A stretch of DNA of 64,000 nt, taken from Wurfbainia villosa. Taxonomy: Eukaryota > Streptophyta > Magnoliopsida > Zingiberales > Zingiberaceae. The stretch lies in contig CM045990.1 in the NCBI GenBank assembly GCA_025175895.1, positions 1,364,001-1,428,000 on the forward strand. The letters run 5' to 3'. The position numbers and the translations under genes were made by a program. How positions within the stretch are numbered: the first letter of the stretch is position 1; each line of letters starts with the position of its first letter. Below, one piece after another: positions 21,455 to 32,891 of this stretch. A model generated the notes under the pieces. It was not told the origin of the DNA and made no database searches. It worked only from the letters and a program-made list of their open reading frames with translations.

Positions 21455-22860
21455 TGTAAAATACGAAAAAAAAAAAAAAATTTAACCCTTTAATTAATTG
21501 GGTTTAATTAGTAGACTAATTGGGTTGATTAGCTAAATGGACTAATGGGGTTAATTATCTTATCGGGCTTGAACCGGATTTGAAATTGGGCTGAAACTGG
21601 GCTTGGACTGAAATCGGGCTTAAATTGGAATTGGGCTTGGATTGAACTCGGATTAGACTTGGGTTGGGCTGGCCAAATCACTCGAACGACTGATTAAAAG
21701 CCGTCGAACAAATCAAGCAACCCAAATCCGATTAGCAGCCGCGTTTCTCCTCCTCCGATCGCGATTGCGATTTTCTCTCCTCCGCATTCTCGAGTGCGAA
21801 ACCTCACTCTCCTCGCTCCCGATTTCCGCTTCATCTCCGCTTCTCGTTTTCTTTCGAACCCAGCTGCTGCCGACATTTCTTCCTGGTGGGAGATCCAGCT
21901 AGAGGGAGGAACGTCGAGCGGGCTTCGCCGGAGCATCTCGTCGGCCGCCAGACATTGTTTAGGGGCGATCATCGCTGAGGTCAAGGAGGGACCGACCCTC
22001 GATTCTGTGGTCGATTACCTCCTTCGCCTGCCATACCGATCACCTGCTCCGATCGAGCATCGCGAGCTCCTTCAGCCAGGGTAGTGGTCCTGCACACGAT
22101 CGCCGTTGTTTCCCCCATCTCTGTCAGCCGTTTGCTCCAGTCAGCTCTGCCGCCAGTGTGCGATTGTCGCTGTGGAGTTTCCGATCCCGCATCTGACATT
22201 TTCTCCTTGTGTTGCTTAACGGTGAGCCGATCTGTTGTCACCTTCCTTATGTTCATCTTATCCTCATCGTGGGCAGAAATTCATCCATTTGAGTTCACCG
22301 AGAGTGGGAGCATTGGTCGGCTCCCCTGTTGGTTCTGCTGTGTTGATAGATTGTGATCGTCGGTGTTGTGAGGTAAGTCTTGGAGCATTTTGTTCACAGT
22401 AGTTGTTATGGATGGGTTCTGTTAATGGGGTCTCTGTTTCTTCCATTTATTTCGATTGTGGTTGATTATTGATGTCGATCGGATGGGTTGTGGCGTTGTG
22501 TATTTGTATAGCCATAGATATGCAGTTAATCGGCATTGATGGGTTGGGCAGAAGCTGGATCTAAATTGGATTAGTGAGGTAGGTGAATTTGGATTTGATA
22601 TGGATGAATGGGGTAGATTGATTGATATATGAGTTCATTCATCTTATAGCAACAGATTGTTGATGCAGCCTATATGTTATTGAATTTTTGGTAAATTGTG
22701 TATGATAGGTCGTGAGCTCCAGAGTTCAGATTGGTTATGCTCTGTTAGGGAGATGATGGTTGGGTTAAGCAAGGGAAGGATGCGAATATAGAACAAATTA
22801 GTATTTTGTTCATATAATTAGAGGCTTGTGCTTAACCCTAATTTGTTATTATTGTTACAG

Positions 22861-22928
22861 GACGTTGATGGTGATGGATACATGAACGTGGATATGGATA
22901 GCACGGATTATTTCGAGCTTCGTATCAG
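22861..22928 (+). other. Exon-like module in the G LTR
   Basis: A 68-base segment is preceded by a T-rich tract ending TTGTTACAG and followed by GTGGGTAAT, like an internal exon with splice acceptor and donor. It is identical at 30115-30182. In the diverged LTR H the matching segment 50108-50168 differs in length and sequence, but keeps AG before it, TTATTTCGAGCTT inside it and CAGGTGGGTAAT after it. Confidence 0.55.
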
Positions 22929-23649
22929 GTGGGTAATATCTACCTGGTCCAGTAGTTTTAATCAATTCCAGTGCATGATCTTGTATATATATGTTTATAC
23001 CTGTTTACCTTAAATCCACTCATGTTAATCATATGCTTGTACTGCCTTGAACTTTGAGATATAAACTCTGGTACTTCATTGATTATCTAGCTTGGATAGG
23101 AACTATAAACCCTATTATGTATTAGCTGATAGATGTTCAGTAAGTACATGTGGTTAGGGTTATCTTTGTGACTTCAGATTGGTTTACTGTATTACATCAC
23201 TAGGGTTAGGTGATGGTTTGGATTATGGAGTCGATTGTTATATCATATCCGTATTAGTGGTGCATCTATGGTGGATATAGTTGTCTGTGCATAGATAAGT
23301 GTATGTTTGTCAGTATGTGACCATGGACTAGAGGTCCTAGCGCGATGGTATATCCATTATGGATTGTGTGCCTGTGTATGGTTATATGGACGGTCGATTG
23401 TATATCACTACTGACTAGAGGTCTTAGCGTGGTTGACTGTCCGATGAGTATGACTCTTTATGCGATAGAGAGAGAGAGTCTTATGGATTGTAGTCCTTGC
23501 ATAGTTGACTTTTAGTTGACCAAGACTCCCCATGGGATAGGGAGTAAGGCGAGGATACATGTATGGAGCTATGCATCATTACATTTGCATGCATGCTGTT
23601 GACTGGGTCTCCCTTGTGGTTGAGACAAGTCGTCAGTCATCCTGCCTCC

Positions 23650-23960
23650 CCGGCCACTCGGGGTAGTGGTAGCAGGGTTGAGGGCAGAGCATTGGATGTG
23701 CCGCGCTCGGCCACTATGGATGGTGGTAGCTGGAGATGCGCACCTGGCCACTGAGCAGAGTGGTGTTAGCACTCGCCCACTATAGACGGTGGTTGTGACG
23801 CGGCGCTTTGTCGTGTGCGAGCTTGTCTACTCATGGGCGACGCCAGTGAGGACCCGGGGAGTAGTTAGCTTTTTACGCTTATATACTACTCATTCATACT
23901 ACCCAACTCGGTCACTCGAGAGTAGTGGCGGCTGGAGTCGGGCTAGTTGTCATGCCGTGC
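23650..23960 (+). repeat. Cluster of short stem-loops in the G 5' LTR
   Basis: Repeated CCACT-N6-AGTGG or GGTGG inverted pairs. The parallel cluster in the 3' LTR (30908-31200) has six: starts near 30908, 30965, 31002, 31031, 31084 and 31184. Loops differ between units. This 5' copy has lost part of the fifth unit. Confidence 0.75.
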
Positions 23961-25022
23961 CACCCGGGCCATACTGGGGTCGTGGTTGGACGGGTCCGCA
24001 GACATGGCCATGCATATGCATTGCTGATATATATGTATGCATGTATTTGATATATGTTTTACATATGCCTGTGAGATGCTGCATTTGATTGAGCTATGAT
24101 TGTTGCACATGCTTGTACATCATGATACATGCCATTTGCATTTTTATTTACTGCTATGTGTTGAGCATGATACATGCGTTGATTCAGACTATTATATGCA
24201 TTGATTAGCATCATGTCATTGTGTGGTATGGACCGGGTTATTATACAGGTGATCATATACTGTTCATATGTCTGAGTATTGGTCAGGTATGGGATTGACC
24301 TGGTACATTATATGGTTATGTTATAGTATACCTGTTCAGGATAATCTATCATATGGAGGACAGACCGTCAGGTACGTACATTACTTTATGTCAGTTGATC
24401 AGTTCAGTTTATACTATGAGTAGGACATATCTGTGATTACTGATTACTATGCTTAGGACTGTATGTCTATTGGACTCATGCTGTATACCTGTAGATCTTC
24501 ACATGTATACTTGTAGATCTATCCTTATATGTTGTTCATGCACTTCTATATATTACCCCTGAGTTTATACTCACCACCCCTGGACCCTGGGCTTCCTGTC
24601 GCCCAGATAACAGGTAGAAGACTCTTTGGACGCGTTGAGCTCCATGGTGATCCCATCTCACACCGGACGAATGGACATGTTTTCCGTATTGTTGTATTTC
24701 TACGGATTGTCGTTTTGTGGTTTTAACCTGTATTAGTTCCGTATCTGTGATATACGGACGTGTTGTATGTATTTGGCTTTCGATGTGACTTCTATTATGT
24801 TTCTTGTTGTGTCAAGTCACTCCGGAGTGCACAGTTGGGTCATTGTATATTGTTTTATATGTTGTATGTTTCCGCTGCATTTTATATGTTGATATCTGTG
24901 TATATCATATTGTTGTTGTGGGCCTACGGGCCTTGTATTAACCCGATATGTTGCCACGTACAGGGGAGATGCCGTCCGTTTGCTTTTCGGCACGGCATAC
25001 TCTCGGGGCGTGACAATTTTAT

Positions 25023-25035
25023 TGGTATCAGAGCC
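25023..25035 (+). promoter_or_regulatory. Primer-binding site of element G
   Basis: TGGTATCAGAGCC, an exact initiator tRNA-Met type site, seven bases after the LTR end. Confidence 0.92.
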
Positions 25036-28000
25036 CTAGGTTGCGAAGTCCAATTTCGGATTTGATTTCGTTCGGACATCGAGTTTTGCTTTACTCGGTT
25101 TTGGTTTGTGAGTTCTGGGATCTGGCTGTTGCGGACATCTCCGAGCTACAAGGTTTAAGGTATGTTAATTGTTATTACATATCCTTCTATTGGTTATGCA
25201 TTTAGTTGCTTATAACATGGATGACTTGTAGGATATTGGTTAGTATTCGTAACCGTGGTTTGAGTTGACCACGGGAACGATATATTGAGGTTATTAGACA
25301 TGTACCTGCTATCGAAGAGGTAATTGCCTTTGAGAGCCGACTGATACCGAGTCGGAAAGCAGGAGTTAGGTAGTCACATCTCTTGTGGAGATCAAGGATT
25401 ACAGTCCTAAGATTTTCACTAAATATGGTAGTTAGATCATTACCTATGGGGTAATGGACTAAGCGAGTACACTATTGCTGATGCAGATAATAGAGGATTA
25501 GTTTGGAGATATTCATAGGGATTTTGATCCCTGAATTGGTCATTCTAGGTTGTATAACATTGGGAGTACTTTTGGAGTACTTGACTCGGGTTATACGAAG
25601 ATAGTAGTGTTAGTTGAATACCATTATCCGGATCTAACCGGTACTTGGTGGAAGATATAGGAAATAACCTACGGGAAATGATGTATCACTTGGTCACAGT
25701 TCAGTGATGTTGTGAGATAGTATTTTCTCACGTCATCTTCTTTGACTCATTGTCAAGGAATTCTTGGGCTTTAGGTCAAGTGATCGTTTGATAATGGAAG
25801 GTACCATGCAGAGTCGTTAGACTTGCGAAGGTTACGACCATTTAATAGCCCAAGAATGTGATTGGGTTGGTTTTGGCCACCCACGGATTATCGGTTGACA
25901 TCTTGATCAGGATGTTTGGATCTCCTACTAGATCCTACCGGAAGTCCTTAGACTGAGTCATGTGTATAGAAATGACTCCGTAGTAAGTGTTTTAAGAGTT
26001 GGAGATTTGATAAGCATATATTGCAAGTCAAATTATTGGAATTAGAAGTCTCCGAATGTTGGATAAAAGGAGCAAGATTAAAATCGTGAGTCACGAGCGA
26101 CTATTAGAGAGTTTTCCGATCATAGAAGACCGATTGCAGATTGTCAGTAGCTTCTCATGTTTATCAGCGAACTCAGAGGAAAGACTCCGAAAGGAGATTA
26201 TGTGTATGCAGTGCGGGTTACGACGAGACACAGAGCCAGATTATCCGATGGACCATTGTATTTGTTTCTACTATAAGCAGCTGGTATCTACAAGGAGAGT
26301 ATGTATTTTGAAGACTCAGTTGAAGACTATGGATGATGCTTTCGAGCGGATGATCCACAACCTCGAAAGCCGAGATTATTACAGAAGATTAGGTTATCAC
26401 ATCAGCAGCGATCTACTACCCCAGATATAGTTGGAGTTCTTTGATACTTTCATCCGGAAGAAGTAAGTTACTCAAGATCACCAAGACATCTCGAAGACTC
26501 GATGTTCGGACAACAATCAAGCACTTCGCATAACAACAATCAAGTACCTTTCCCCGATATGGTTATGCTTTATACAGAGGAGAGAGAGTATACGACGATG
26601 ATCGTATCTATGCGGTATTCTTCAGTGGCAGCTATACCTTTCACAGGGATGGAGCGTGCTTTGATGTTGACAGTTCTTCAGTATTTTTCAGCCGGATGTG
26701 TACCCTTTGCTAGTACAACAGTGTTTACCATATCCATTGCGGTTGTTTCAGTTTGTATCTCAGTTCAGCAGTTGATTTCAGTTCCTCCATGACAGTCTTT
26801 TGAACCTACATGAGCTCAGTCGTCCAGAACAGATGTTGGACAAATCTACATGATTACTCGAGAAGAAGTATAGAAGACTGAAGGATAGGTCCTTCGGGGT
26901 ATTACTTTAGGTTATCCTATTTGCAGATATATCGAGAGATACGGGTAGTTTACAGGTACCTTTGTCTAGAACATTCTTGGATAGGGTTCGAAGGGTTCCT
27001 ATCGACTTGTGGGTTGGTGATTTTTCTCTACCATCTGGTGAGATGTTGATCGACAACCAAGAAGTCAAGGGATACCCTTAGTCTTTGCTAAACATACCTC
27101 CGCTATGGACATATCCTTACGGATAGTTGGATTGTTGGAGCGTTGGTATACTAGGACTCTCGGATGTACGTATAATCTGAGAGTATTCAGATGTAGTTTT
27201 GGATGAACTCTCGAACTTGCCACTGCATGGGCAAGTGGAGTAAGCGATTGAGGTGATTTCGGGAATAGTCCTGATATTGGGGACCTCATACCGGGAGATG
27301 ATTTTATTGGTAACAGTGTTGCTAAACACTATGGGAGATTTATCTGCCTCAGTGTTTCTTCTTGAGAAGACTTGTAACTCTTTATTAGAAGAGAGTCAGA
27401 CCTTGAGTCTATGCATCGATTATCGATGATTGAAATGCAGTAGTAGTTGAGAATGAGTATCCTTTGTTAGGGATAGATGATTTGTTTAGATCAGCTAAAA
27501 GACACCTGTGTATATCCTAGGGTTGGCCTATAACTGGAGGTTTGATATTGTAGTGACTTAGTGTCATACAATTATCATTGTGGGTGTGATGATTGAGCTA
27601 TTATTAGCGTGGAGAAAAAGGATGCAGGTGTATAGAGCTGATTGATAATGTGGTTAGACTTATCGACGATTTAGTCGTTCATGGATTTGAGGAATCAAGT
27701 ACTCTTGGAGTATTTGAGATTGATTGTCATCATATCTGTGGAGGATATATTCATGATCTTAGGGGAAATTATGGTGTCCCTAGATTGATTTGGTATTTAC
27801 CAGAGATAAGGATGTTTTAGCGATACTGTATCGCCGACTTGTTGGACCAAGGTACTATACCGCTGATTTGTTGGACCAAAAAGGTGATGGAAATCACCTG
27901 GTCGGATGTTTGTGAAGCTAGGTTTCAGGGCCTAGACGGTGGCTGACTTTTGTGTCAGTGTTAGTTAATCAGAGTATTGTACACAGATGCATCATTTCAG

Positions 28001-28720
28001 GGATTAGGAGCGATTCCGATGCAGTGGTATGAGACGTGTCTTAGGGCTACGTCAGTGGAGGAACTATGAGATAAGCAGTTATTATCTTGATTGTAGATGT
28101 ATAGAGCAGGAGTGCTCCTAGAGTTTTAGCTAGCTATTGAGTAGTTGCTATATAGTGATGGAACGTTCTTGGTGGTAGAACGACATGTGGGACATGGTTG
28201 ATTTCGTAGTTTGATGTTGGGTGTGCCAACAATTAAAGACGGAACATTAGTGACCAGTAGGGTTACGTACCATGATGGAAGTGGGAGCCTAGTGCGTTAG
28301 ACTGTGTTGGGGGATTATCTAGAAATCGGAAAGGACTTGATAGGATTTGGGTAATCGATGATCGATTAGCTAGGTCCGCTCATTTTCTTCCGAGTCGTAA
28401 GATGGATTTCGTTGGATCGCTTGATGGAATTATATCCATGGGGCATCCTTAGGTATCATTTCTGATAGTGATTCATGATTCACCTTACGATTCTGGCAAA
28501 GTCTCCCATCGGTTACAAGTATAGAGCTCCACTCTGGTACAGTTATGTATCTTTGATAGATGGTCGATATGTTGAGAGAGTATATAAGAGCTGGGAATAT
28601 AATATTCGAGCTCAGTACCCCACTTAGTCACTTGAAGTGTGACTTTGCTCCGGATACTTGAGATGATTATTGTGACATCTCGCTCGTACATGAGTCGGAA
28701 ATTTGGGGACCAAATTTTTA

Positions 28721-28734
28721 TAAGTGGGGGAGAA
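28721..28734 (+). promoter_or_regulatory. Polypurine tract of element G
   Basis: TAAGTGGGGGAGAA directly precedes the 3' LTR start TGTAAAATACG. With the primer site, it shows that the replication signals are intact although the coding region is not. Confidence 0.92.
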
Positions 28735-30114
28735 TGTAAAATACGAAGAAAAAAAAAATTTAACCCTTTAATTAATTGGGTTTAATTAGTAGACTAATTG
28801 GGTTGATTAGCTAAATGGACTAATGGGGTTAATTATCTTATCGGGCTTGAACCGGATTTGAAATTGGGCTGAAACTGGGCTTGGACTGAAATCGGGCTTA
28901 AATTGGAATTGGGCTTGGATTGAACTCGGATTAGACTTGGGTTGGGCTGGCCAAATCACTCGAACGACTGATTAAAAGCCGTCGAACAAATCAAGCAACC
29001 CAAATCCGATTAGCAGCCGCGTTTCTCCTTCTCCGATCGCGATTGCGATTTTCTCTCCTCCGCATTCTCGAGTGCGAAACCTCACTCTCCTCGCTCCCGA
29101 TTTCCGCTTCATCTCCGCTTCTCGTTTTCTTTCGAACCCAGCTGCTGCCGACATTTCTTCCTGGTGGGAGATCCAGCTAGAGGGAGGAACGTCGAGCGGG
29201 CTTCGCCGGAGCATCTCGCCGACGCCGGACATTGTTTAGGGGCGATCATCGCTGAGGTCAAGGAGGGACTGACCCTCGATTCTGTGGTCGATTACCTCCT
29301 TCGCCTGCCATACCGATCACCTGCTCCGATCGAGCATCGCGAGCTCCTTCAGCCAGGGTAGTGGTCCTGCACACGATCGCCGTTGTTTCCCCATCTCTCG
29401 TACCGTTTCCGGTCGGCCACCGCTGTGCGATTGTCGCCTGAGTTTCCGATCCCGCATCTGACATTTTCTCCTTACGTTGCTTAACGGTGAGCCGATCTGT
29501 TGTCACCTTCCTTATGTTCATCTTATCCTCATCGTGGGCAGAAATTCATCCATTTGAGTTCACCGAGAGTGGGAGCATTGGTCGGCTCCCCTGTTGGTTC
29601 TACTGTGTTGATAGATTGTGATCGTCGTAAGTCTTGGAGCATTTTGTTCACAGTAGTTGTTATGGATGGGTTCTGTTAATGGGGTCTCTGTTTCTTCCAT
29701 TTATTTTGATTGTGGTTGATTATTGATGTCGATCGGATGGGTTGTGGCGTTGTGTATTTGTATAGCCATAGATATGAAGTTAATCGGCATTGATGGGTTG
29801 GGCAGAAGCTGGATCTAAATTGGATTAGTGAGGTAGGTGAATTTGGATTTGATATGGATGAATGGGGTAGATTGATTGATATATGAGTTCATTCATCTTA
29901 TAGCAACAGATTGTTGATGCAGCCTATATGTTATTGAATTTTTGGTAAATTGTGTATGATAGGTCGTGAGCTCCAGAGTTCAGATTGGTTATGCTCTGTT
30001 AGGGAGATGATGGTTGGGTTAAGCAAGGGAAGGATGCGAATATAGAACAAATTAGTATTTTGTTCATATAATTAGAGGCTTGTGCTTAACCCTAATTTGT
30101 TATTATTGTTACAG

Positions 30115-30182
30115 GACGTTGATGGTGATGGATACATGAACGTGGATATGGATAGCACGGATTATTTCGAGCTTCGTATCAG
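30115..30182 (+). other. Exon-like module, 3' LTR copy
   Basis: Same 68 bases as 22861-22928 with the same AG and GT neighbours. Confidence 0.55.
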
Positions 30183-30907
30183 GTGGGTAATATCTACCTG
30201 GTCCGGTAGTTTTGATCAATTCCAGTGCATGATCTTGTATATATATGTTTATACCTGTTTACCTTAAATCCACTCATGTTAATCATATGCTTGTACTGCC
30301 TTGACCTTTGAGATATAAACTCTGGTACTTCATTGATTATCTAGCTCGGATAGGAACTATAAACCCTATTATGTATTAGCTGATAGATGTTCAGTAAGTA
30401 CATGTGGTTAGGGTTATCTTTGTGACTTCAGATTGGTTTACTGTATTACATCACTAGGGTTAGGTGATGGTTTGGATTATGGAGTCGATTGTTATATCAT
30501 ATCCGTATTAGTGGTGCATCTATGGTGGATATAGTTGTCTGTGCATAGATAAGTGTATGTTTGTCAGTATGTGACCATGGACTAGAGGTCCTAGCGCGAT
30601 GGTATATCCATTATGGATTGTGTGCCTGTGTATGGTTATATGGACGGTCGATTGTATATCGCTACTGACTAGAGGTCTTAGCGTGGTTGACTGTCCGATG
30701 AGTATGACTCTTTATGCGATAGAGAGAGAGAGTCTTATGGATTGTAGTCCTTGCATAGTTGACTTTTAGTTGACCAAGACTCCCCATGGGATAGGGAGTA
30801 AGGCGAGGATACATGTATGGAGCTATGCATCATTACATTTGCATGCATGCTGTTGACTGGGTCTCCCTTGTGGTTGAGACAAGTCGTCAGTCATCCTGCC
30901 TCCCCGG

Positions 30908-31200
30908 CCACTCGGGGTAGTGGTAGCAGGGTTGAGGGCAGAGCATTGGATGTGCCGCGCTCGGCCACTATGGATGGTGGTAGCTGGAGATGCGCACCTG
31001 GCCACTGAGCAGAGTGGTGTTAGCACTCGCCCACTATAGACGGTGGTTGTTGTGACGTGCAGTTGTCCTGTGTGCGGAGCTCGTCTACTCATGGGTAGTG
31101 ACGGAGCGACCAGCAGCAGGGACCCCCGGGGAGTAGTTAGCTTTTTACGCTTATATACTACTCATTCATACTACCCAACTCGGTCACTCGAGAGTAGTGG
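30908..31200 (+). repeat. Cluster of six short stem-loops in the G 3' LTR
   Basis: CCACT-cggggt-AGTGG, CCACT-atggat-GGTGG, CCACT-gagcag-AGTGG, CCACT-atagac-GGTGG, CTACT-catggg-TAGTG and CACT-cgagagt-AGTG. Loops are 6-7 bases, spacing is irregular (29-101 bases). Counterparts in LTR H lie at 50735-50970. Confidence 0.75.
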
Positions 31201-32287
31201 CGGCTGGAGTCGGGCTAGTTGTCATGCCGTGCCACCCGGGCCATACTGGGGTCGTGGTTGGACGTCCCATGACATGGCCATGCATATGCATTGCTGATAT
31301 ATATGTATGCATGTATTTGATATATGTTTTACATATGCCTGTGAGATGCTGCATTTGATTGAGCTATGATTGTTGCACATGCTTGTACATCATGATACAT
31401 GCCATTTGCATTTTTATTTACTGCTATGTGTTGAGCATGATACATGCGTTGATTCAGACTATTATATGCATTGATTAGCATCATGTCATTGTGTGGTATG
31501 GACCGGGTTATTATACAGGTGATCATATACTGTTCATATGTCTGAGTATTGGTCAGGTATGGGATTGACCTGGTACATTATATGGTTATGTTATAGTATA
31601 CCTGTTCAGGATGATCTATCATATGGAGGACAGATCATCAGGTACGTACATTACTTTATGTCAGTTGATCAGTTCAGTTTATACTATGAGTAGGACATAT
31701 CTGTGATTACTGATTACTATGCTTAGGACTGTATGTCTATTGGACTCATGCTGTATACCTGTAGATCTTCACATGTATACTTGTAGATCTATCCTTATAT
31801 GTTGTTCATGCACTTCTATATATTACCCCTGAGTTTATACTCACCACCCCTGGACCCTGGGCTTCCTATCGCCCAGATAACAGGTAGAAGACTCTTTGGA
31901 CGTTCGGAGCTCCGCCAGCTGATCCCATCTCACACAGGACAAATGGACATGTTTTCCGTATTGTTGTATTTCTACGGATTGTCATTTTGTGGTTTTAACC
32001 TGTATTAGTTCCGTATCTGTGATATACGGACGTGTTGTATGTATTTGGCTTTCGATGTGACTTCTATTATGTTTCTTGTTGTGTCAAGTCACTCCGGAGT
32101 GCACAGTTGGGTCATTGTATATTGTTTTATATGTTGTATGTTTCCGCTGCATTTTATATGTTGATATCTGTGTATATCATATTGTTGTTGTGGGCCTACG
32201 GGCCTTGTATTAACCCGATATGTTTCCACGTACAGGGGAGATGCCGTCCGTTTGCTTTTCGGCACGACATACTCTCGGGGCGTGATA

Positions 32288-32888
32288 ATTACCAGGATTC
32301 ATAAACTTTAGTACTTAGCCTGGAGGTCTAGAGTTCGAATCCTGGGGAAGGCAAAAACCCACTTCCAGGGGTGGGAAGTCCAGGTGAGTAACGACGGACC
32401 AACAGGGGCGACGGTCGTCGACCAATAGGGGTCGCCGAATTCCGCCAATAGGGGCCAGGTCGTTACAATAAAAAGGCGCCTTTTTATTGTCGGCCCTATT
32501 AGCGAAGCGACATCGTCGCCCTATTAACGTCGACCTGTTCGACTACGACACGCCCTATTGGCCCGTCGTTACTCACCTGGACTTCCCACCCACAGTGGTT
32601 TTGCCTTCGGTTGAACTCTGACCTCGCTAAGTACTAAAGTTTATGAATCTGCAACCGTGATCCTTGATCACGGTTGCGAGATTCATAAACTTTAGTACTT
32701 AGCCTGGAGGTCTAGAGTTCGAATCCTGGGGAAGGCAAAAACCCACTTCCAGGGGTGGGAAGTCCATGTGAGTAACGACGGGCCAATAGGGGCCAGGTCG
32801 TCGACCAATAGGGGTCGACGGGCCAACAGGGGCGACGGTCATCGACCAATAGGGGTCGCCGAATTTTGCCAATAGGGGTCCGGTCGTT
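32288..32888. mobile_element. Small fold-back element inside the end of the G 3' LTR
   Basis: A unit of 170-210 bases is present three times: forward (32297-32466), inverted (32491-32650) and forward (32681-32888). The first two arms meet at a perfect 26-base palindrome (32465-32490). The second and third are joined by a perfect 12-base stem with a three-base loop (32651-32677). Each unit carries GAGTTCGAATCC or its decayed form, resembling a tRNA B box, near ATTCATAAACTTTAGTACTTAG. No coding capacity. It could be a fold-back or MITE-like DNA element, or a tangle of tRNA-derived repeats; terminal duplications are not clear. Confidence 0.7.
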
Positions 32889-32891
32889 ACA

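Larger units (their letters stand above)
21455..25015 (+). repeat. 5' LTR of element G
   Basis: Starts TGTAAAATACG with an A-run and ends CTCTCGGGGCGTGACA. A GC-rich segment lies at 21740-22200, an exon-like module at 22861-22928, and a stem-loop cluster at about 23650-23960. Short open frames in it (for example 21794-22084) recur in the 3' LTR, but with shifted ends, and match no family. Confidence 0.93.
25016..28734 (+). pseudogene. Internal region of G with relics of gypsy pol
   Basis: No frame longer than about 125 codons exists. Recognisable scraps on the plus strand: LSLCIDYR at 27403-27426 (reverse transcriptase), YPLLGIDDLF soon after (about 27450), LYTDASFQGLGA at 27977-28012 (RNase H), and MDFVGSLDGI near 28402 (integrase-like). 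The distance between reverse transcriptase and RNase H motifs is shorter than in complete gypsy elements, so pieces are missing as well as mutated. The order RT, RNase H, integrase is the gypsy order. It encodes nothing now. Confidence 0.75.
28735..32287 (+). repeat. 3' LTR of element G
   Basis: Co-linear with 21455-25015. Over about 900 bases compared by eye (29650-30560 against 22400-23300) I see fewer than ten differences. A few short patches differ heavily (for example around 29400, 31050 and 31900). The end reads CGTGATA rather than CGTGACA because another element begins there. Confidence 0.92.
21455..32891 (+). mobile_element. Element G: LARD-like non-autonomous gypsy retrotransposon
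   Basis: LTRs of about 3.55 kb (21455-25015 and 28735 to about 32287, plus the last bases near 32889-32891) flank about 3.7 kb of internal DNA with a primer site and polypurine tract on the plus strand. The target duplication is ACCCA at 21450-21454 and 32892-32896; the right copy is found only if the fold-back element 32288-32888 is taken as a later insertion near the LTR end. Both flanks continue the leader of D. The LTRs are nearly identical while the inside has no usable frame, the hallmark of large retrotransposon derivatives. Confidence 0.85.

Noticed and set aside
26056..26430. 124-residue frame with cysteines as a possible gag zinc finger
   Set aside because: The cysteine and histidine spacing does not fit a CCHC knuckle. 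It may be a remnant of gag, but this cannot be shown from the sequence alone.
25023..28734. A functional gypsy polyprotein between the G LTRs
   Set aside because: Only short motif scraps remain, with stops in all frames and shortened distances between motifs.
32320..32350. tRNA gene suggested by GAGTTCGAATCC
   Set aside because: Only a B-box-like part is visible; no acceptor stem, anticodon arm or clear A box can be formed around it.
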